Shown here piece after piece: positions 38,776-52,039 of a DNA stretch of 64,000 nucleotides (positions are counted from its first letter, which is position 1; each line of letters begins with the position of its first letter). The notes under the pieces are model-generated. The model searched no databases. It was given only the letters and a program-made list of their open reading frames with translations, and was not told the DNA's origin. The DNA lies in NCBI GenBank assembly GCA_963995525.1, contig OZ023206.1:74182506-74246505 (forward strand), written 5' to 3'. Source of the DNA: Escarpia spicata (lineage: Eukaryota > Annelida > Polychaeta > Sabellida > Siboglinidae). The translations under genes and the position numbers were made by a program.

Positions 38776-40232
38776 CTTCGTATTCGATGTCACCCTCGCC
38801 GTCAATGTCAAAGTGAAAGAGCATTTCGTTGATTTCCTGTTGCGTCAGTTTGTCTCCAATGGTCGTCATCTTGTAAATGAACCACTTCTTGTTGAGACGG
38901 CCCGTGTGTCGCGGATCGAAACCGTTCACAATGCTCGATCGGAGCTCTTCCTCCGATCCCAGCATGCCCCATCGATCTCGATATATCAACGCGCAGAACT
39001 GCGCGAAGTCCACTGCACAAAACAGTTTCATTTTAAGTGACTGTTGTACTAAAGCATGTCGGTCATGCGTGCGAGCGAGTGTGCGTGCCTGCGTGCCTGC
39101 GTGTATGTACGTCTACGCGTGTGTCATCAAATGTGTGTGTGTCCGCGCGCGTGTAGGTGTTTGTGAGGAGGGGTGGGGTATGTGTATGGCTTTGGCTTTT
39201 CCAGAGTCCAACTTTTTATACATGTGTATTCTGCCCTTCTGAGGTATTTTGTCGGTTTTGTACTGTGCAACCCTTCCCATTCATTTTTAGTCCCCTGTTT
39301 CTTCGCTACGGTTACTTAATGTTCTCTAGGCCTTCTATATGTGATAACTAACATGAAATACTACTATCAATATTTGTTTATAAACTAACCATTCAATATC
39401 TGTGCAATTCTATCTGACCTTCCCTTATCCTTCTGGTCTCTAGTGTTGTTATACCGCATTCCTTTAGGCGTATTTCGTAATTAATTTGATAGTACTCAAT
39501 CGCAAGCCAGGCATTTTTTTACACTACCCCTGGCAATGTTCGGAAGTTCACTAAATCAGCTACACAGCTACACATCGTCCAAGAACTGTCTGTCGGTCTT
39601 GCCGTGTTGACAGAACCATGTTGAATGCAAGCCCGCGACACACACCAAAGTCGCAATTAATGGAAATCACAATATAATGTCCCGTTCGGTTATTCTCATG
39701 AGCATCTTATTCACATAATTACTTCTACTTCCCAAACATGACATGTAACCTCTTGCGCACATCCACACAGTCGAAATCTTGAAAGGCAACGAGATGACTG
39801 GCTCAGGTTAACTTCAGCATTCTGTCAAGTCGATTACTAGCTCCCCTGCCGGGTCGATAGTTCGCTGTATTTTTTCAAAGCTCCTCACCTAGTACCGTGT
39901 CCCCGAACTCGTCAAGAATCTTCTGCGTCTGTGCTTCTGTCGGTAACCGTCCAAGAGCGCGCAGAGCCAAGGGTACACAGTCAATAGGGATCGTCAGGGT
40001 CACTTGTTGGTCGAAGATCATGAACACCTTCCGGATCTCTGGCTCACAAAGGTATACAACGAGGAACATACTAAAGAGAAAACAGTTAAAATGGATGTTC
40101 CAAAGATGAAAGCATAGCATCTCCTCCTTAGCTGCTTAGTATTCCCACCCATTTGTAGACGAATTTTGCTATGTACAAGACATTGACAACGCTTAATAAT
40201 TTGGATTTGTTTCTCCATTATTATTAGTATTT

Positions 40233-40280
<48 letters not shown>

Positions 40281-40654
40281 ATAGTTGTAGTGGTAATAGT
40301 AGCAAAGTAGTTGTAGCAGCAGCAGCAATAGTAGTAGTACTAGTATTATTATTATTATTAAAACAAAGATGAAAAAATTTATATAAATGTGACAAAGTTG
40401 AAGAAAGCTGTACCCAACCTAGTGATCATGGACTGCAACTTAGGCTTTTTTCGGTATGCCACAGACATGATACAAATCAATCAGTCATAATGCCTGTATT
40501 CATATAAGCAGTATGCAGTACGCAGATGCGTTCATGAGATTCGTCACACACAAGCGTCCGTACCTGCAATCTGGTCGTCTGTAAACAAGCTGACTGCGGT
40601 ATTCTTAAGAAGATCTTCGAACATTGCCGTCTCGGTAGAATGTGTCTGTGCCAT
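38776..40654 (-). CDS. Calmodulin-like EF-hand protein, three exons, 3' end missing
   Basis: Coding exons on the minus strand: 40654-40564 (ATG, 'MAQTHSTETAMFEDLL'), 40038-39889 and 39012-38776. Junctions have consensus sites: donor GTACGG with acceptor GAGCCAG; donor GTGAGG with acceptor TTGTGCAG; then donor GTAAGA. All three introns are phase 1. Spliced, the first junction gives 'FTDDQIAEIRKVFMIFD', matching the EQIAEF-type start of calmodulin-family proteins, which supports the model strongly. EF-hand loops 1 and 3 lack the usual Asp/Asn calcium ligands ('FDQQVTLTIPIDC', 'FDPRHTGRLNKKW'); loop 4 'DIDGEGDIEYE' looks canonical. About 159 residues are present; a short final exon after 'EYE' is expected. 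Likely a light-chain or CALML4-like regulatory subunit, perhaps binding calcium at one site only. LINE debris (38513-38769, 39215-39480) lies in the introns. Confidence 0.82.
39215..39480 (-). pseudogene. CR1 3' fragment in intron
   Basis: Segments around 39230-39300 and 39415-39480 match the reverse complement of the CR1 C-terminal region (23935-24250), for example 'CTGGTCTCTAGTGTTGTTA' near 39433. It is more decayed than the other two CR1 copies and lies in intron 2 of the calmodulin-like gene. Confidence 0.7.
40233..40360. repeat. (TAG)n and (ATT)n microsatellite
   Basis: GTA/TAG trinucleotides from 40233 to about 40280, then degenerate TAGCAG units and an ATT run to 40360. It lies in intron 1 of the calmodulin-like gene. 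Confidence 0.92.
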
Positions 40655-41009
40655 TTCGGTTAATTTGGTGCCGTGAAGTGAAACCCACAAGTGCAGCGGT
40701 AGCTAGCAATGTTAGGCAAACGTTTTACAAAGCAATTAAACTACGTAGCAACTACTGCAAGTTATGACCGCTATATACGTCATCGCGTTCTGGTCCAGAA
40801 CGTCCCAGAGAACGTCTTGCGTTCGAAATCAAACGGAATTTAAGACAGGGGTTCGCTTCACTAAGCATTCGTACGCGCAAAAAGGCCACTGAAAACCGGC
40901 CCCTATTCAGATGTGTTGAATCCTGCAGTAAGAACTACTGTGTGAAATGTATTTCAACTTCTCCTTATCCCACTGGCAATGGTTTGCCACAATAAAAAGT
41001 ATAGGTAAG
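40655..41009. other. Upstream region of calmodulin-like gene
   Basis: Expected 5' UTR and promoter of the minus-strand gene. No clear TATA box was identified. Confidence 0.35.
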
Positions 41010-41068
41010 TTCTTATATAGCGTTGTGTCCAGTCCTCGTGAGTGTTCAAAGCGCTACACACGTGAATC
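41010..41068 (-). repeat. L2/SINE-type tail fragment
   Basis: On the minus strand it reads 'AGCGCTTTGAACACTC' then 'CAACGCTATATAAGAAC', the same tail pattern as the SINE (14159-14206) and the outer L2-like LINE (26500-26550). No tRNA-like head was recognised upstream. Confidence 0.55.
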
Positions 41069-41297
41069 CATAGTAGATCTCTCCAATCGAGCATCATGTC
41101 GACTTCTCTAGGAAGTACACAGCTACGCTGCAATTACAGCACAAACGAAACTCGTAAACAAATATCCACCACTTTCTGTAACGATGTACTCATTTATAAA
41201 ACAGCATATATAAAACAGCAACTACATGTAGTGAATGTTCTCGTCCATCGTTCGAAACTGAATCAAAACGATTCTACTTCAGAACTTATCGAAAGAG

Positions 41298-42685
41298 AGT
41301 TCGTTGCTGTAACTAATACGCCGCTGCGCACCACAACGAGGATGTAACGAAAGCAACACAAATAACAGAAGACATTAGCTAAAAACAACTTCGGCGATCT
41401 TTTATTTTCGGACCTAACCATGAAAATGACAACCTTCAGCCGCCAAACTTCTCCTCACGTATCTTACGTACATATACATTTATTAGATTACCTAAACAAT
41501 TCTCATACCTTCCCATGACAAATCAACATTCAGAAAACGAATTCAAGCAAAACTCGACATCACCGGCAGCGACTACCCGTAGTCTCTCGGTTACCGTTAA
41601 ATGTGTCGAGGCGTCGCGAACACGCCCACAAGGAGTCCATGTGAATAGCTTTATCTTTATACAATGACTGTACGCACACAGTAAAGATAGTATCAATGTA
41701 CGAATTTCCATGAAGCTAATTTATGTAGCGACGCGTCATCACAATGTAAATTTTACGGTAACCGCGGAGCTACGGGTAGTCGCCGCCAGCGACATGAATA
41801 TTACCCGGAAATCAGGTTTGCCCCAATATAATGAAGCACACAAAAAGAAGGTGCATGTAGACTGTAAAAAGTATACATTTTGCGGGAACTCCTGTCCACG
41901 ACAGTCGATGAACAAGAAATGCAGCGCGCACCTGGATCGGCGTCAAGGCTGTATTTAACGGTTATTCAAAAGAATCCAGTGCCACTAGGATGTTAACTGC
42001 ACTAAACGCTCGTGAACAAAAGGAAAGTAGCAAGATTTCTGGCCTTCCTTTAAGCGCTACACAACCAAATCGTCGTCAGTTCGCCAAACTATCTTAACAT
42101 GTCTACTCGCCATACCAGATCAAACATTCGTCACCACGTCATACCGCCATCAGTTAGAACTGACGTTTTCAAATATACTTTCTTCCCACGCACAATTACC
42201 GACTGGAACTCCAGTAGTCCAGAAATACCAAAAAACTGTGACAAAAACGCATAATAGCAAATAACGTACTAGTGTATGCAATGGGAAACATGTAGTTACC
42301 ATCAAACGTAATCAACGTAATTTTACATTTTAGCTCGGATGGAGTCAGCTCCTATTTCTGCTGCATCATTTACCCCCCTTAAATTAATACAAACAAATCA
42401 CTCTCATCGGAAGTCTTCCAATTTCTGCAAAGCGCAGTCCACTGTTTTACGTATTACTCAATGTTTGTAATTGATGTACGATGCGTATTGTGTCAGGTAG
42501 AAGGGTGAGTGTGTGTACGTGTTAATAATAATATATCATGTATGCAGTTTTTAGCATAATTTTTCCATTTATCATGGTCTTTTCTATGCCATATGTACAT
42601 GTCTGTATAATAGTACGAAGAATAATATGACCAGTCCATTAGTATCAGTAAAATGTCTGCAGATGTTACCATATAATAAAAAAGT
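41298..42685 (+). repeat. Direct repeat C (about 1.39 kb)
   Basis: Matches 46926-48300 (copy D) in the same orientation with a few percent differences. It contains a LINE 3' fragment and an internal 35-bp inverted repeat. C and D flank repeat B. Confidence 0.85.
41930..42254 (+). pseudogene. LINE ORF2 C-terminal fragment in repeat C
   Basis: 'VFNGYSKESSATRMLTALNA' (near 41950) and, further on, 'STRHTRSNIRHHVIPPS' then 'RTDVFKYTFFPRTITDWNS' (42100-42215) match the ORF2 C-terminus of Jockey- or CR1-group LINEs. Frames are broken. Confidence 0.6.
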
Positions 42686-42686
42686 C

Positions 42687-42757
42687 AAGCTAAATTTTGC
42701 ATACAACATATATTTATATATATATATATATATATATGCTGTATGCAAAATTTAGCT
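42687..42757. repeat. 25-bp inverted repeat with AT loop
   Basis: Arms 42688-42712 and 42733-42757 ('AGCTAAATTTTGCATACAAC' and its complement, one mismatch) flank a TA-rich loop. It lies at the C-B junction. Confidence 0.85.
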
Positions 42758-42775
42758 GATATATATATATATATA

Positions 42776-45700
42776 TGAGGCCTCCCAATAAAAGCATTTA
42801 TTGGCCTAGGGGTGATGGTAATTATGCAATGTTATAGGCTGCTTTTATTGTTTTGTAGAATGTTATACTATTATAACTTATAGCAGGAATGTATAGCTTG
42901 AGTATGTTGATATTTGCTAGTTTGAATGCATAACGATCAATATAAGAAACTATTTAGACACTGCCATTCGTGTTTGTATTTAAACTTCTGCGAAATGAAA
43001 TTGGTTTAATGAAAACAAGGAATGTGCTTACTAATAATTTGTTAAATAAACTCTCACAATTAATGTAATTATATCAAAATTATTGATCATTGATCGTACA
43101 ATTATTATTTTTGTCCTCCCATAAAAAAAAACACCGAGAAGACAGAAGTTTTGGCGATAGGAGTACTTGAGTCTCTCTGAAGAAAGGAAATGAGCTAAAT
43201 CAGCATTAAACACATACGTTTCTGCTAAAGAACCCCTCCTCAGTTGATTTATAGAATTTTTTTTTTACAAACATTATAAGTCATAAACATTTTTTTTTTG
43301 GAAAACTGTGAACAGAATTCCAAACCCTTGTGTCGCGTCTGTCACGCACTATTTTCAAAAAGAGTAAGAAGGAAAACAAAATATGCCATGTACAGTGCTT
43401 GACATATTTGTAATTCACAAATTCAAACATTTTAATCAGTGAATTGCAGTTAACAAACTAATTAATCAATTCCGACCCACAATACGTCGCTTCTATCACC
43501 GTGTGAATGGCGGAAATTATCTTTGTTACCATGAAAATGGGGGTCTGAGACTGGGTGAAAAAAAATACAGTATATTTTTACTCACTAAGACCCAATTTAT
43601 CCTTTGGAAAAACAAAATTGCACTATTTGCATGAATTAAAAATAGTCTCAAAGACGCGAAAGATAATTGCGAATGATCTATTTGATCATTCTAAATAATA
43701 AACACCCGGCAATAAATTATTTTCTACGTATCACACTGGTAGACTTTCAACCCTATATTACAACATCATATAAGGAAAACAATTTTTTTGGAAAGAAATG
43801 ATTCACAATTTTTACACTAGTGGTTTATTGTTCGTGCATCAATGTACGAAAAACATTTTCTAAATTTACATTGTTTCTTTTCCCAGGAACCTGTAATCTA
43901 AGTACATTACCTGTGAATCTAACAAAATAAACTGAAATTATATCGTATTTATTAATATTTATTATTTATTAATGTCTACCAGAATATGTTATCATCTGCT
44001 ATTGTCCATTGCATGGTAATGTTAACCTATATGTATATATATATATGTACCTGTATATATATATATATATGCCATGGAAGACATTGTGCTGTGCAGACAT
44101 ATGTGGATATGCACGTGGCTCCTGAGCCAGATGCATATATGTATACATTTTATAACACAATTATATTCTGTTTTTTATATAATATCATAAAAACATCACA
44201 ATCGGTGTTCTCTGCGCCTTTTAATGTTGTATAAACAACATTATGATTTGTGTTCCCAATATTTCATAGGAAATCTGTCATGGAAGAAGAGCTTTGAAGT
44301 GATCAGTTTGGGATTAATAAAGACAGCTTGATGAACTCTACAAAACATGGTTTGTATTCGCTGCACATCCTACATCATCTCAGCATCTTTTTCACCTATT
44401 ATATACATACAACCATACTGAAATTAAATTTGTATTGAGGATCTAAACAGCACTGCTGGGCATACATAAGCCGGTACAACATAGTGATTTACATATACAA
44501 TAAAGATAATTGTTCCTTTGGTTTACTCAAGGAAAACATTGACCCCTATGTCTGATTATAACATTACATATGCATCATCATGTATTTAGTTTACTTTCCG
44601 TACAAATTTGTATTCATGTAATGCTATCATTATTGGTGAAATTACATTAATTAACAGGTAGATATAAAATAAATTATGTTCTTGTTCTTGTTTTGGAATA
44701 ATTGCAACGCTAGATTACTCATATGATAGTTTCATGTTGGAATGTGCATGGAAATTTCTGGGCTGGCAAGTCGCTTCAGTAGCATAACAAGTAAAACGGA
44801 GCGCACAACTTAAACGATTGCCAGAAAGTAGCAACAGGTGGAGCCGCTGAGAGATATACTGTCACAAATCAACGATTAATATGTATATGAAGCCTCCAGA
44901 TTGCACACGACAATTCAACCAATGCATGAGCAATCATGTGTTTGTATAATACTAAAATATGTAAATTTGACATTTGTAGGCTTGAGCGGGTCTTCGAATG
45001 CCACAGCCACAGTACGTCAGTTAGATCCATTGAGATGTTATTGTAATGTCTTCAACTGACAGTTAATCTGTAAACGGTGTTTTCAATTGACAGTTAAACT
45101 GTCTATGGAATATTCAAATTACACATAATATAAATCGACCAATGTATGGCATGTGTACGCTCTGGAGCATCTTCAACTGTATACTCACCTGTACTGTCAT
45201 ATACAGATCACATAAAACCTCATAAACATGTTGTGTTTAGAAGAAAAAAAGCTTAAAGTCCATATTAGGACAATCTCGTTTTGACCCAACTACATACCCG
45301 AATTATGGCTATACCCATAGCTAAGACTGTAAGCCACGTGATTTTTGTTCAATTTATGCTTTGTTTTTATATTTTACACTTTAATCCAACAAATACTATT
45401 ATGTAAATAAATATGTGGAATATTAGGTATCATATTGATGAGAAAGATTACCTTGTTAGTTATTCTACTTGTATACAACTAGGAAGTTTGTCTCTTATCT
45501 CGGCACAAGACATATTATTCCAAATTGAAAAAAATACAACGTTTATATGTGAGTGAGGTCACGAAAAATGGAACACTTTCTTTTTTATTTCTGAGCTTAC
45601 CTATTGAGTTAATCAAATGACTTTACTATGACATTGTAAGGAATAAAATGAAAAAAATGGTCTCATCTGTCAGGAAAGAACCCTTTAGCATGCTTTGTAA

Positions 45701-46910
45701 AGATTTACCATTTCTATACCTATTTGAAGACCTAATTTGTTTTTTATTTTGGCGTAAAAATCGATTTGTATAAACGATTGTCGACAGCATTTCAAACTTA
45801 AAAACAAAAACTACTGCAAATATGAAGGACTCCTATCTATCTACTTCTACCCCTAGCTGAGTTACTGAGGTGAGAATTAGGTATTGTTTTTAAAGACAGT
45901 AATTTTGTGCAGTAGGTGTACTCGGGTCTCTCTGAAAGAAGGAAATTAGCTAAATGAACATTACAAAATATGTTTTTGACACAGAACCCTTCCTCAGTTG
46001 ATTTATATAAAAAATAAAGTTAACAAACTCATACAGAATATATTTTGGGAAAACTTCCATGTCCTTATGTAGCGTCTGTCACACCCTATTTTCCAAAAAA
46101 ATTAGGAGAAAAATATTATAAAATACAGTGCTTGACCCATTTGCAATTCACATATGCAGAATTATTAACCAGTGAATGCAGTTAACAATTAGCAAAACAT
46201 TTATAAATTCCGTCTCTCAAAACTTCGATTATGCCACACAGTGAATGGCGGACTTGTTTTGTTACCATGGAAATGGAAGTCTGTGTGAAAAAGGTCAGTA
46301 TAGTGATTTCAGTAAGACCCAAACTATTTTCTGGGAAGAGAAAAAACTGCATTATTTGTACGAATGAAAAAATAGTCTTAATATAATTGATTGCTGGAAA
46401 CATATTAATAAGTGTACGAGATGCGACACAAAAATGTGATTGATCTGTATCATCATCTTATACAATAAACACCAGGTAATAGGAAAGAAAATGTCTTATA
46501 TCCAATTGTTACACAAGCGTTGGATCCATGTTTTGTGAATTTGCTCATATATTGTTATATTTTACTTCAATTAAACAACGGAGAGAGGAGGAGACCATGC
46601 TAACCACATCATAATTTTAAAAAGGTATGACTGATTGAGTATGATTATCTGGTTAGTTATTGTATTGCATACCTCTAGGAAGTTTTCTCTTAACTAGGCA
46701 CAAGGCATATTATTGGAAAGTGAAGAAAATGCAATGTTTATATATGAATGAAGTCATGTAACACTTTCATTTTCTAAATATCTGAGCTTTGCTATTCAGT
46801 TATTTCCGATATCCCACTTTATTTAGCAAATGCTGTCAAGATTTGTCATTTCAGTAGCTATTTGAAGATTTTAAATGTGGGGCATTTTCGCATAACAATA
46901 TATAATTACG
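42776..46910 (+). repeat. Long non-coding repeat, copy B (about 4.13 kb)
   Basis: Second copy of 29644-33709. It starts abruptly after a TA microsatellite and ends abruptly where D begins, unlike copy A, which runs on into related sequence. Differences from A include an extra segment near 43835-43925 and several small deletions. Confidence 0.88.
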
Positions 46911-46925
46911 ATCCGCGAACGATAG

Positions 46926-48300
46926 TTCGTTGCTGTAACTAGCACGCCGCTGCGCCCCACAACGAGGATGTAACGAAAGCAACACAAATAACAGAAGACA
47001 TTAGCTAAAAACAACTTCGGCGATCTTTTATTTTCGGACCTAACCATGAAAATGACAACCTTCAGCCGCCAAACTTCTCCTCACGTATCTTACTTACATA
47101 TACATTTATTAGGTTACCTAAACAATTCTCTTACCTTCCCATGACAAATCAACATTCAGAAAACGAATTCAAGCAAAACTCGACATCACCGGCATCGACT
47201 ACCCGTAGCCTCGCGGTTACCGTTAAATAGATGATGTGTCGAGGCGTCGCGAACACGCGCACACGGAGTCTATGTGAATAGCTTTATTTTTGTACAAGGG
47301 CTCTACGCACACAGTAACGATAGTGTCACTGTACGAATTTCCATGAAGCTAATTTATGTAGCGATGCGTCAACACAATGTCAATTTTACGGAAACCACGG
47401 AGCTACGGGTAGTCGCTGCCAGCGACATCAATATTACCCGGAAATCAGGTTTTCCCCAATATAATGAAGCAAAGAAAAAGAACAAAAGATGCATGTAGCC
47501 TGTAAAAAGTGTACATTTTGTGGGAACTCCTGTCCACGACAGTCGACGAACAAGAAATGCAGCGCGCACCTGGAACGGCGTCCAGGCTGTATTTAACGGT
47601 TATTCAAAAGAATCCAGTGCCACTAGGATGTTAACTGCACTAAACGCTCGTGAACAAAAGGAAAGTAGCAAGATTTCTGGCCTTCCATTAAGCGCTACAC
47701 AACCAAATCTTCGTCAGTTCACCAAACTATCTTAACATGTCTACTCGCCATACCAGATCAAACATTCGTCACCACGTCATTCCGCCATCAATTAGAACTG
47801 ACGTTTTCAAATATACTTTCTTCCCACGCACAATTACCGACTGGAACTCCTGTAGTCCAGAAATACAAAAAAACTGTGACAAAAACGCATAATAGCAAAT
47901 GACGTACTAGTGTATGCAATGGGAAACCTGTAGTTACCATCAAACGCAATCAACGTAATTTTACATTTTAATTCGGATGGAGTCAGCTCCTATTTCTGCT
48001 GCATCATTTACACCCCTTAAATTAATACAAACAAATCACTCTCATCGGAAATTTCTGCAAAGCGCAGTCCACTGTTTTACGTATTACTCAATGTTTGTAA
48101 TTGATGTACGATGCGTATTGTGTCAGGTAGAGGGTGATTGTGCATGTTAATAATAATATATCATGTATGTAGTTTTTAGTATCCTTTTTTTTTATGATGG
48201 TCTTTTCTATGCCATATGTACATGTCTGTATAATAGTACGAAGAATAATATGACCAGTCCATTAGTATCAGTAAAATGTCTGCGGATGTTACCATATACA
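46926..48300 (+). repeat. Direct repeat D (about 1.37 kb)
   Basis: Copy of 41298-42685, including the LINE fragment and the internal inverted repeat. Confidence 0.85.
47560..47892 (+). pseudogene. LINE ORF2 C-terminal fragment in repeat D
   Basis: Same content as the fragment in repeat C: 'VFNGYSKESSATRMLTALNA', then 'RTDVFKYTFFPRTITDWNS' near 47795-47850. Confidence 0.6.
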
Positions 48301-48442
48301 AAAAAAAATTGCATACAGTATATACATATATATTATCGTATATATATAATTATATATTATTTAATTTTTACATGGATGTATTGTATGTATTATTTGAAAT
48401 GTCTGGGTCAAATAAAACAAATTCTTCTTCTTCTTCTTCTTC

Positions 48443-49135
<693 letters not shown>

Positions 49136-49387
49136 TTTAGGAGTATCAGGATATACACGACATGACACACAGATACTAAACGCGGAAGTGGCGGCTTAAC
49201 CGCTAATCCAAATCGTAGGCTGGGGCCTAATCCTGACATGTCATGATTGGCTGAAGGCGCTGGGCGGTTTTATTAAGCCAAACAGCTGGAAGTAATTATC
49301 GCCTCAGCAAGTTACCTCACTACCCGCACTAGGCCTGTCCTGGCCATTGCATAAAATACAGTATGGTCTGCGTTCATACCTTCATTT
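49136..49387 (+). repeat. 250-bp direct repeat, left copy
   Basis: Matches 55751-56002 almost perfectly. It contains an inverted CCAAT (GATTGGCTG near 49245) and a TTTTATTAAG motif about 20 bp further on, a promoter-like layout. The two copies bracket the recombinase and hydrolase remains. Confidence 0.85.
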
Positions 49388-49789
49388 ATGCAATAACCAA
49401 CACAAGCCCATTGTAGTTTGAGAATTGAAATTGGCCAAAGGATGACGTTTTTTATTGGAAAGTGGATTGCTTCTAATGCAGCAATTTTTGGGCATAAAGA
49501 TAGTAGGAATGTGATGTCTAACATGCAAACCAGATGGGAAACTGAACCTTTGTACAGCCCCATCAAAGTTTCTCAGTCACACATTCCTACAACATGATGA
49601 CAATATACAGACATACATTATTTGTCGCTATAGAGGTATAAAACCACTATGAATATAAACCTAAGCAAACAATACAAACATTGCACCACCAATAGACACA
49701 TGTAATTACAAAACGGTGGGGCCATTCCGCCACAAGGTCACCAAGAGGAACCTGTGACCATCCCACCGTATGAAACACATCAAACCTTT

Positions 49790-50193
49790 GACCCAAGATA
49801 CTTATGCAAGTGGGATATACTTCCTAAAACATCCGATGTGCACCTGCCTGCTTCCCTGATTTGTGCGTCAGATTTCATTCACAAAGCTGCTGCTGTAGCT
49901 GCACCAATGCGAAGATTGTGACCTTTAAATGAACTAGTTTGTTAGCTACAAAAGCTGAGGAGCCGTTTAAAGGACACATCAAATTCACACCGCAGCATAG
50001 GCGAACCATCCGTGTACACATAAAGGATACCCTGTACTGGGCCCCTAGCATGAATGAATTCCGTTACCTCCGCTGCTTGGTGGATGACAGAACCTTGTAA
50101 GCATTCAGTTCTTACATGCAGATATTGTGGGCCTTGTCGTGCACTATACTTAAAACGACCAAGGGACACTGTAATAAGGTCACCAGATAGCAT
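49790..50193 (-). pseudogene. Tyrosine recombinase C-terminal domain, fragment 1
   Basis: Minus strand: 'EFIHARGPVQGILYVYTDGS' and 'PMLRCEFDVSFKRLLSFC', an in-frame TAA at 49942-49944, then 'FKGHNLRIGAATAAAL' carrying the H-x-x-R catalytic motif, a TGA, and 'KSDAQIREAGRCTSDV'. A frameshifted 'CFRKYIPLA' holds the likely catalytic Tyr near 49815. This order matches tyrosine recombinases of DIRS/Ngaro retroelements or Cryptons, which integrate circular DNA by recombination. The broken frame indicates a dead copy. It lies on the same strand as the SGNH pseudogene at 54.9-55.6 kb. Confidence 0.72.
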
Positions 50194-50519
50194 AACATGT
50201 CCTAAATGTAAACGGCGAGTGAGGATGGGTAATGTGTGACAGGCAGGCGGACATCACGCAAAGACCCAACATTTCGTGCAATAACTTGTGAACAATCAAA
50301 CTAGTAGTTGGATCGAGAAACCCATTAATCTTGTGAAATTATGCCACTGCTGTAACGATAGAAACGTTAGATGCTGGAGCTAACCCTCCAGCATGCATGT
50401 GTGCCACACAAAGCATAATCATTTCCACCGAGATTGGCGGACAAGGATACATGCTCAGTGACTGAAAAAAACTCTACCAACTTACCCATGCCCGTTCACA
50501 GCAAGACTTAAAGATTCCC

Positions 50520-50770
50520 TATAGCTGACTGGGGAGACACAAAACCTGAGGAGTTTAAGGGACACGTCGAATTAACTCCGCAGCATAGACGATCCATCCA
50601 AGTACGCAAACAGGATACCCTATACTGGGACCCTGGCATGGATCAAATCCCTTAACGCTGCTGCTTAGTAAATGACAGAACCGTATAAACATTCAACTCT
50701 CTCTTGCAGAGAGTATGGGCCTTGTTGTGCACTGTGTTTAAAAACAACCAAAGGATACTCTCCTAAATAC
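50520..50770 (-). pseudogene. Tyrosine recombinase fragment 2, tandem paralogue
   Basis: Diverged repeat of 49945-50180, about 590 bp downstream in the same orientation. Readable pieces 'DLIHARVPV' and 'GILFAYLDGSSMLR' correspond to 'EFIHARGPV' and 'GILYVYTDGSPMLR'. The H-x-x-R region is not present in this copy. Confidence 0.65.
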
Positions 50771-52039
50771 GAACTTCCTTTGAATTCAACACCAGGATGC
50801 AGCTTCTGGTGTGTGTGTTAGGCGTGTGTTCAAGCAATTATTAGCCCCTCCAATGGTGTATCCCAACAATTAGTAACCGGCTTGCTAATTATGCATTGTT
50901 TCACTGAGCAGATATGCGCTGAAGCTATCAAATTATTAGCACCCTGATCATTTCCTGTTATGTAAATACCGGTTCAATAATTGTGTGTACATTGTGTACA
51001 CATCCCTTGCTCTTACCACATACACGGTTGGAATAACATGCAAACAAACCCAAGTTTTGGACATTTGCAGCAATAGGTAATAAAAGGGGTAACTAAACTA
51101 TTATCGATTACTTTCAGATCTATTACTATTACTTTTGATAAAAGCTATTACTATGACATGAGACACAATCTATTACCTATTAAAATAGTATTACCTATAC
51201 TGTTACACAATGTCTGATCATAGGTACTGCGTTGCATACATAAAGTCCTCCACCTGTAACATAAAATATGTTGTATGTACCCTTGGTTAAGGCGTCGCAT
51301 TGGTACTGCCCCAACTCCAGTCAAGTGTATGTTGCTGGACTGAAACCACTTGCAATTGTCATAAGTGTAGTAGGATGGATTGCTGTTACAAAGGCAAGTG
51401 TCCTGTGCAGCAGCTTATCAAAATATGCCATACTGTGTTCTGTATCCTGCTCCAACAAATGCCAAATGTATCCTTGCATTCAACTAACTGTCCACCACTA
51501 CCTGGAGTCTGAGAGTACTGTCATGGCTCCTGTGTCGAGCATTCACTGGCGTAGACGGAAGAGTTCTCGTTGTCGCAGCAGCGATCTGCCAATGTCCCTG
51601 CCAGGCAGCCAAACATGTCCAAGTGTATATTGTCGAGTGTAACCGATCCTGCCTCTGACTCGGATGTTGGCTGACTCACAGATGAATTTCAGGAGACATT
51701 CTACAATAATAAATGCACAACAAGACAGTACTCGAACTACGGAGAACTTCACTCCCATCGTCATGCACGATAATCAACAATCATGTACTGGTCACATTTG
51801 TCAAGCATATTAAGCATGTCTGAACAACCCAGAAACTTGACCATGACGCCAACTAATTGCATGGCAGTAAGAAATGTGTGTGTTGGCATATGTGGGTGTT
51901 GTTAATGTTGGTATCTGTACCTTCTGTACAACATTATATTTTACTCTTGTATGTTTATATTTGTAACTGTGTGTGCAGCACCGACAGTAACACCATTTTA
52001 GTGCGAGGATCAATAAAGCATTCTTTATCTTTAATCATA
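50771..52039. other. Region without a confident gene
   Basis: Two overlapping plus ORFs (51268-51642, 51300-51512) are Cys-rich ('CNCHKCSRMDCCYKGKC'), but the family is not recognised. AGGTAAT/ATTACC words cluster around 51075-51205. Confidence 0.4.

Noticed and set aside
38513..39031. A single 172-residue EF-hand protein with a novel C-terminus
   Set aside because: The first part is an exon ending at a GTAAGA donor; the rest is LINE sequence in the intron.
41298..48300. LTR retrotransposon with C and D as LTRs
   Set aside because: No gag, pol, primer-binding site or TG...CA ends; the interior equals an independent non-coding repeat, and C and D contain a LINE fragment.
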